Source: an uncultured Candidatus Saccharibacteria bacterium
Lineage (GTDB): Bacteria > Patescibacteriota > Saccharimonadia > Saccharimonadales > Saccharimonadaceae
DNA length: 64,000 bases
Assembly: GCA_947304155.1 (NCBI GenBank)
Contig: CAMZAD010000001.1
Coordinates: 1 to 64,000 of the forward strand
Direction: 5' to 3'
Below are positions 58,287-64,000 of the stretch, piece by piece. The position numbers and the translations under genes are program-made. Positions within the stretch are counted from its first letter, which is position 1. The number at the start of each line of letters is the position of its first letter. The notes under the pieces were generated by a model. It was not told the origin of the DNA and did not search any database. It saw only the letters and a program-made list of their open reading frames with translations.

Positions 58287-58335
58287 AAAAAACCACGGTT
58301 TTATGTTTATGTTTAAACAAGAAAACCGTGGTCTA
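58287..58335. terminator. long hairpin terminator
   Basis: CCACGGTTTT..AAAACCGTGG. Confidence 0.8.
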
Positions 58336-58345
58336 ATTTAAGAGG

Positions 58346-58822
58346 TTAGATGTTTACGTCCAAAATCAAAATATTGATTGTGGCTTCGGTAACCGTAAAG
58401 ACCAGAAGTGACGTTCCGTCGGTATAGTAAAAGGTTCCGCGTTGAAAAATGTTGGAATCTTTCCTGCCAGTGACTTGCGCGATTTTGTAGTCGCCATGTC
58501 TAAAGTCTTCCATCATCTGCTTGTAGCTTAGGCGAAAGCGAATTTGGAGCTGCTTTAGACTGATTAGATCACAGATAACCGATACCTTTGGGCGTTCGCA
58601 AAAAGCGTAGCCGAGCGCCATTAAAACTGTGATGTTCTTTGGAAAGTATTGACTGATAAAAACATGCGCGGCTTCTTTTTGCTCGTTAGTTTTTGCAACA
58701 AATTTGAGCTTACTAAAGAATGAATTGTAGAATGCGCTGTTTTTCTCAATGTATTTGCTAATACTCTCCGTAACTTCCTCGTCAAGTTCTTCGTTAATTA
58801 TTTCAAACTGTTCCTTATCCAT
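58346..58822 (-). CDS. hypothetical protein, 158 aa
   Basis: SD-preceded ORF with promoter TTGACA-N16-TATAAT; no recognised family. Confidence 0.6.
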   Translation of the reverse strand: MDKEQFEIINEELDEEVTESISKYIEKNSAFYNSFFSKLKFVAKTNEQKEAAHVFISQYFPKNITVLMALGYAFCERPKVSVICDLISLKQLQIRFRLSYKQMMEDFRHGDYKIAQVTGRKDSNIFQRGTFYYTDGTSLLVFTVTEATINILILDVNI

Positions 58823-58876
58823 AATTCCCCTCCTTTATGTTTTTGTGGCTTTTGAAAATAATCTAACCTCTCTGGT

Positions 58877-58903
58877 AAAAAACTACGGAGGCTTTCGCTC
58901 CGT
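58877..58903 (-). promoter_or_regulatory. 5'-terminal terminator-like hairpin in the leader of the 158-aa gene
   Basis: Minus strand ACGGAG-cgaaagc-CTCCGT-ag-TTTTTT starting at about +1. Confidence 0.55.
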
Positions 58904-59101
58904 TTTATTTATTATAACATTAATATACGTTTTGTCAATTTATACTATGGCTTTTAAAATGGGTAAGACTTGCGGAAAAATGAAAAAAATGATAAGATAT
59001 TTTTACGGTTCCGTAGGTTAGAGCCTTCGAAACCAAATTAAAATTTCAAAGAAATTTGTAAAGCCTAACGGCTTTAGCTCGTCGTAGGTTCCTCGCAATT
59101 T

Positions 59102-59178
59102 GGTTCCGTCGTCTAGTGGTCTAGGACGTCTGGTTCTCATCCAGAAAATCGCGGGTTCGACTCCCGCCGGAATCACCA
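59102..59178 (+). tRNA. tRNA-Glu(CTC), CCA encoded
   Basis: GGTTCCG/CGGAATC acceptor, TCTGG-TTCTCAT-CCAGA anticodon arm, GCGGGTTCGACTCCCGC T arm, terminal ACCA. Confidence 0.95.
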
Positions 59179-59231
59179 TAAAATTTGAAGTTGCCACGAG
59201 GCAATTTTTTGTTGAAAATTTTTTAAAGTAA

Positions 59232-59522
59232 TTAGTCGCAATCAAATGAATCGTCGCGCCATTCAGAATCGTCAAGCGCGTGCAAATCCTCGCCGAGATT
59301 TACAAGGTCGTCGGCAGTGTCTTCAGAGATACCAAGGTCTTCCTCATCGCCTTCGTCTGGCATAAGTTTGCCTTCGGCGGCTTCGTCGGAAATTTCGGCG
59401 TCGTATTCGGCGTCGTCAAAAGCATCTGGTTTGTTGTCGCCAGAATTCCAAGAATCAAGGTCGGTGTCTTTTTCTGGTTCGTCGTTTTCTTCTGGGAATG
59501 CGTATTTGCTGATATCTACCAT
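59232..59522 (-). CDS. highly acidic 96-aa protein
   Basis: Asp/Glu-rich ORF with upstream TATAAT and aagga SD. Confidence 0.6.
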   Translation of the reverse strand: MVDISKYAFPEENDEPEKDTDLDSWNSGDNKPDAFDDAEYDAEISDEAAEGKLMPDEGDEEDLGISEDTADDLVNLGEDLHALDDSEWRDDSFDCD

Positions 59523-59588
59523 ATTTGATCCTTGTTTAGTTTAGGTAATTATACCATTTTTAACCAGTTTTAGTGTATAATAATGCTT

Positions 59589-62500
59589 ATGGATGGTAAT
59601 GACGATTCACGAAATAGCTGGTATGAAAATCTCCAGGATGGCAAGCTAGATAAGCCATCTGAATTGTCTGAGCCTAATACTGATGACGGTGGCGATGATG
59701 GCTCTGAAGGTTCGAATGACCGTAATGATAGCGCAAAGAAAAGCGGACGTTTAGCTGAAAAATTGGCGATGGCCAACAAAGTTGGTAGCAACCCGTTTGG
59801 GTGGAGTATGAGGGACGCTGTTAATGATGCACGTGAGGCTGAGAAAAATGGTTCTAACTCTGGATTTAAAAATAATGTTAAGGGCCGTTCACTTGAAGAT
59901 ACGGTTGCAAAGACGATGCCTGGCGGTAAGATGCTTGCAAAACAAGCTAAAAAAATGGGGCCGTTCGGTACAATTTTACTTGTCATCGTCGCGTTAGTCG
60001 GTATTGTTGCTGGTACGCAAAGTCTTGCTCCGTTTGGTATTGTTGCGAATGGTTTGGAGCGCTTTAATTTCCTCAGAACTTCGATGAATAAACGCACCAC
60101 ATATTTCCAGCGATTTATGTTTAGTAGTGATAGAAATAAGCCAATTACGAAGAACGCTGGGATTTTTGGAACTGAGAAATTTACGTTTGGTGTTGGCATG
60201 AAGAGCCGCCTAAGTAAGCAAGGCATTACCGTTATGTCTGAGGGTGGCGCAAAGTTTATGGTTTATAAAGATGGTGACACGATTTTTGCGATTACTGCAA
60301 ATGATGCGGATATTGGGAAAATACCAAATAGTGTAGATATCGATGGTAAAAGGGTGGAAATAACCAGAAAGACGAATTTAGATACAGCGCTGAAGGAGTC
60401 TGGTGGCTTTTTGGATGCGTTAGATAGGGGCACGAGGACGTTGAAGGGGCATATTGCCGGGTGGTTTGATGATACTTCGGAGATGTTACATAAGAAGGTT
60501 TTGAAAAATAGTAGGAACAAATTCAAGGATGCGACTGGTGGTGAGAGTGAGGAAGATATTGCTAAGCTCGCTCGAAGTGAAGGTATGGATGAGGGGATGG
60601 GTAATACCGATGCTGTAGTTGGGGATGATGATCATAATGAGAAGAGTGGGTTGACCGAAATTAGTGAAGAAACGAAGACGGGGAGAGATGGAAAACCCAT
60701 AATCGTAGAAAATACCACGGATGTACCAATAAGCGATGATGGTGTAGCTGCAAGTAAGGGTAAGACCAGAACGTCGAAAGCTGTTATGAACCAACAGACT
60801 AAAGAAGCGATAAACTCTAAAGTAAACAAGATGTCTAGGGCTACCGGAGCGGCTAATTTGGTCTGTGCTGTTACAAAAATACTGTCTTCAATCAATCAAA
60901 TTATGGCTGGTATTCATATTGCCACTATCTTAAATCATGCGATGGCCTTTCTTGAAGTTGAGGATAAAGCTAAAGCTGGTGACTCTAAGGGTGAGCTTTC
61001 GACATATATGAATAAGATGTATGAGAAGGGCGATACAGTTGTTTATAATGCAGATGGTCAGGAAGAAATAGTAAAAAGTGGCACCTCATCGATGGAAGCT
61101 GCTCCGATTTTGGAATTATTTAGTGATGGTAAATATAAGACCGGTTCTGATGAAGCTTCAAGGAAAATTGCAGATGAATTTAGTCTAGATAGCGTATCGA
61201 TATTATCTAAAAAAACAATGCAGGGTGGAGGCTTCTTAAGTGCAGTAATGAATAGTGGCATTTCAAGCAAGATAATTGGGGATGCCGAAAAGGCTGCAAA
61301 AGATTTTCAGAGAGGAGCAACTTTTTATGGTACTTGTCTTTTTACGCAAGCTGGTGCTGCTGCGGCAAATACCATAGCTGATTTAGTATTAGTCTTTACC
61401 ACGGCTGGGGTTGGAAATATTGTTAAGGAACTCGCGAAGAATGCTGTTAAGGCCGTCAAAGCAGTGGCAATATCTACAATTGCTTCTTTGGCGCTTGCAG
61501 CGGTCATTCCGCATATTGCAAAATGGTTAATGACGGATTTTCTAGAGGATGCCTTAGGTGAATATGGAGGGTATGCGGTTGCCCTTGGTATGCAATCGTA
61601 TATGGGTAAAAATCAGCAAAAGAGTTCTGGCTTGCCAGCCACAAAGGATACCATAATGGCATTTTATCAGGTTCATCAAGAAGTGGTTGCTGCTGAGGCT
61701 GAATACGAAAGAAAGCAACACTCTCCATTTGATGTAACAAATAAATATACCTTCCTTGGTTCGATTATTAATTCCCTGGTGCCGATGGCAGCAACAATGG
61801 GCTCTCCAATTACTACTATTTCAAAGACGATGACAACGGTTGGTAGTTCGATTGGTAGTATTCTTCCGACAGCAAGTGCTGAGGGTGAGGTTGAATTTAA
61901 AGGTTCATTGAAATATGACTGTAGCGGACTTTCAAATATTGGCGCAGTTGGTAATGCCGCTTGTGATGCATATTACATTACTGATGTCTCAACTATCGAT
62001 GAAGACCCAATTGACGTGTTTAATGCCGTAGCAAAGAGTGATCCAAATAACTTCTATGATGCTACCGAGGATGACCCTAATCCAAAGATTAATCCAGATT
62101 CAAAATTAGGAAAATGGGCTATGGCTTGTGCTGCACGTGACTCTCAGTTTGGCTTGGTTGATAGTAACGTTATTAATGCCGTACAATTAATAAATACTGG
62201 AAATACTACACTTGATGCGGTTGTGAGCGGCGGTGTTAGCTTGGTTCCGTTTGTTGGTGACGCAGTGGATATTTATAACGCCGCAAAGGAAGGATCTGTC
62301 CTTGATTGGGCTACTGGTGAAAACTGTGTAAAAGAAGAGTATAAGTACTATTCAAGATACTCTGAAGACCAACGCTTGATGGAATCTGCTGGTGTTATCA
62401 AACAGTCTGCAGTCACTGCACTTTTGAATGATTACTACGACAAGAACCCAATTGATGATTCATATGAAGGTACAATCGCTAGATATTCTGGTATGACTAA

Positions 62501-62708
62501 AGATGAAGTCACTGAGGTGCTTGCTGCGATTGACTATGTGCAATTTATAGCTGAATATGAACCAAAGGGTTATGGTCCAGAACTTCCAATTGAAGAACCA
62601 AGTAATTATATTTTTGAAAGTAATGAGGTGGTTGCGTATAACAGTCCGATCATCCTAAATAAGAGTAGTGAATTTGCCGATATAAGAAATAGAACACTAA
62701 TTGTCTAG
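59589..62708 (+). CDS. large multi-TM protein of unknown function
   Basis: Several hydrophobic segments (FGTILLVIVALVGIVAG; TIADLVLVFTTAGVG; AVAISTIASLALAAVIPHIAKWL); start set at second ATG after TATAAT. Confidence 0.65.
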   Translation: MDGNDDSRNSWYENLQDGKLDKPSELSEPNTDDGGDDGSEGSNDRNDSAKKSGRLAEKLAMANKVGSNPFGWSMRDAVNDAREAEKNGSNSGFKNNVKGRSLEDTVAKTMPGGKMLAKQAKKMGPFGTILLVIVALVGIVAGTQSLAPFGIVANGLERFNFLRTSMNKRTTYFQRFMFSSDRNKPITKNAGIFGTEKFTFGVGMKSRLSKQGITVMSEGGAKFMVYKDGDTIFAITANDADIGKIPNSVDIDGKRVEITRKTNLDTALKESGGFLDALDRGTRTLKGHIAGWFDDTSEMLHKKVLKNSRNKFKDATGGESEEDIAKLARSEGMDEGMGNTDAVVGDDDHNEKSGLTEISEETKTGRDGKPIIVENTTDVPISDDGVAASKGKTRTSKAVMNQQTKEAINSKVNKMSRATGAANLVCAVTKILSSINQIMAGIHIATILNHAMAFLEVEDKAKAGDSKGELSTYMNKMYEKGDTVVYNADGQEEIVKSGTSSMEAAPILELFSDGKYKTGSDEASRKIADEFSLDSVSILSKKTMQGGGFLSAVMNSGISSKIIGDAEKAAKDFQRGATFYGTCLFTQAGAAAANTIADLVLVFTTAGVGNIVKELAKNAVKAVKAVAISTIASLALAAVIPHIAKWLMTDFLEDALGEYGGYAVALGMQSYMGKNQQKSSGLPATKDTIMAFYQVHQEVVAAEAEYERKQHSPFDVTNKYTFLGSIINSLVPMAATMGSPITTISKTMTTVGSSIGSILPTASAEGEVEFKGSLKYDCSGLSNIGAVGNAACDAYYITDVSTIDEDPIDVFNAVAKSDPNNFYDATEDDPNPKINPDSKLGKWAMACAARDSQFGLVDSNVINAVQLINTGNTTLDAVVSGGVSLVPFVGDAVDIYNAAKEGSVLDWATGENCVKEEYKYYSRYSEDQRLMESAGVIKQSAVTALLNDYYDKNPIDDSYEGTIARYSGMTKDEVTEVLAAIDYVQFIAEYEPKGYGPELPIEEPSNYIFESNEVVAYNSPIILNKSSEFADIRNRTLIV

Positions 62709-62712
62709 GTAT

Positions 62713-62744
62713 GAAAAAAGGATGCTTTTTATAAGCATCCTTTT
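62713..62744. terminator. bidirectional terminator
   Basis: AAAAGGATGC..GCATCCTTTTT. Confidence 0.85.
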
Positions 62745-62758
62745 TAAGGAGGGGGTAG

Positions 62759-63484
62759 TTAATATCTCTCGATTTTTTCTTCGAATTTGATATTGGCGTT
62801 GTCAAGCTCGTTTCTTAGCGCTTCACTTGGCGTATCATTTTTTACGGCCTTAATAGCTGTATTGATAGCCAATTCAACAGCTGATAGGTTGAGACTAGTT
62901 AGAGCTAAGCCATCATTATTTACTGTTATAGGAGTTTTTCCTGATACATCAATAATGTGGAAATCGTAGCTGTGACTAGTCTTGTACTGTTCTGCAGCGC
63001 AAACATCATACAGGTAAATCGTGTATGACGCTATCGTAATGCCCCAGGTCGCACCGTCGTCTGAACCGTACATAACACAGTACTGGTCAATAGCTCCGTT
63101 GTTATCCGTATCCTGTTCGAAGAGCCGATACGGATTAGTGCTTTCAAGGTATTCCTTGAGGTCAAAGGAATTATTTTCATAATCCCAATATGACGTGAAT
63201 ACCTTGCTGTTGACTACTTCGCCGTTCTCATCGACGTAGGCTCCAGAAGCGGTATATACAGGCTCGGACGTACTAACGGTATTATTGCCGTCGTCAGTCG
63301 AAGTCGGCATAACTTCTGTTGCAATTTCGGATTCCTGGGTTTCGATTCCCTGAGTGGGAATCGAGGTCTCATCTATCGTAACCTCCGCAATAGGAGGATT
63401 CTTCTTTCCGCAACCGGTAAGGGTAGCGGAGAGAGCGATAATAACAACAACAGTTACAAAGAAAGATCTATTCATTTTCTTCAT
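62759..63484 (-). CDS. lipoprotein
   Basis: Signal with lipobox IIALSATLTGCGKK. Confidence 0.75.
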   Translation of the reverse strand: MKKMNRSFFVTVVVIIALSATLTGCGKKNPPIAEVTIDETSIPTQGIETQESEIATEVMPTSTDDGNNTVSTSEPVYTASGAYVDENGEVVNSKVFTSYWDYENNSFDLKEYLESTNPYRLFEQDTDNNGAIDQYCVMYGSDDGATWGITIASYTIYLYDVCAAEQYKTSHSYDFHIIDVSGKTPITVNNDGLALTSLNLSAVELAINTAIKAVKNDTPSEALRNELDNANIKFEEKIERY

Positions 63485-63609
63485 ATCTTATTCCCTCCTT
63501 TTTAGTGTACTACCCCCTTGGTTGATTCTTATTATACCACAAAATGCTTGAAAATGCAAGTGGTTATCGTATTTTTGGTAAAATTACCCCTGTAAAATTG
63601 AATAAACTA

Positions 63610-63642
63610 AAAAGAAAAAAGGACGCTTAAAGAGGCGTCCCA
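63610..63642 (-). terminator. intrinsic terminator
   Basis: GGGACGCC..GCGTCCTTTTTT on minus strand. Confidence 0.75.
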
Positions 63643-63668
63643 AAATAAAAGAATAATTAGAAATCTGT

Positions 63669-63767
63669 CTACATGGCGATTAAGCCAGCGACAAGGATAA
63701 TAAGAGAAACGATGTAAACTAGTGGATCTTCTTTAAATCTTTTAATGATTTTTTTGACACACTTCAT
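63669..63767 (-). CDS. 32-aa single-TM small protein MKCVKKIIKRFKEDPLVYIVSLIILVAGLIAM
   Basis: SD aaaggaggagaaaaaATG; own terminator; the track's 62-aa ORF starts too far upstream. Confidence 0.7.
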   Translation of the reverse strand: MKCVKKIIKRFKEDPLVYIVSLIILVAGLIAM

Positions 63768-63941
63768 TTTTTCTCCTCCTTTAAGGTGCAAGTTTTTGCC
63801 TGGAAGTTTTTGGCAAGATTTTCTAATTATACTATAAAACATAAAAAATACAAGCACTTTGACGCGGGTGCTTGTATTTTAAATGAATTCGTCGAAATGA
63901 AGTGGTTTTTGTTGACTTCCTAGATGTTGACCCCTGATTAA

Positions 63942-64000
63942 TTAGTCGTGCACAAGAGCGGTACGAACTGCGTTAAGACGATGTAAGACCTTATCGCGAC
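63942..64000 (-). CDS. C-terminal end of a CDS continuing past the window (..RDKVLHRLNAVRTALVHD*)
   Basis: Open minus-strand frame to window edge ending in TAA. Confidence 0.4.
   Translation of the reverse strand, partial: RDKVLHRLNAVRTALVHD

Noticed and set aside
59018-59101. Possible duplicated tRNA fragment upstream of tRNA-Glu (repeated GGTTCC)
   Set aside because: Only short GGTTCC(G) matches; no second cloverleaf
59232-59522. Functional link of the acidic 96-aa protein with the adjacent tRNA-Glu
   Set aside because: Adjacency alone; opposite strands and no supporting sequence signal
1-64000. CRISPR arrays, IS elements or prophage genes
   Set aside because: No regularly spaced direct repeats, transposase, integrase or phage structural ORFs seen

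Overview
This window looks like the core chromosome of a reduced Patescibacteria/CPR bacterium, most likely Saccharibacteria (TM7). That placement is inferred from gene content only. It carries metK; a minimal sufCBSU cluster; fmt/def, priA, recJ, rpsU; two tandem adenylate-kinase-like genes; map; ftsA-ftsZ; an NrdR-like gene; ileS; rplU; parAB; rsh; a division/wall cluster (ftsI-mraY-ftsW-murG-ftsQ-like ... rsmH ... ftsL-like); rnhA; a CYTH protein; a possible KwaB-like DUF4868 protein; infB; a type IV coupling ATPase; a sigma4/HARE protein; topA; dprA; pth; der; two tRNAs; and several large exported proteins. Least explained are the non-coding intervals. I see at least five candidate structured or unusual RNAs. 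The best is a ~349-nt minus-strand RNA at 54821-55169 with a near-consensus promoter, nested helices, a loop-helix pseudoknot and a terminator. Several others are paired with tiny ORFs. Other notable signals: many leaderless genes with TATAAT 6-10 nt before ATG; an over-represented ACAGGGGT octamer; an NrdR homologue without its zinc cysteines next to a cysteine-less thioredoxin/glutaredoxin-like protein; and sortase-like anchors without a sortase in the window. All counts and pairings were made by eye; no searches or folding were run.
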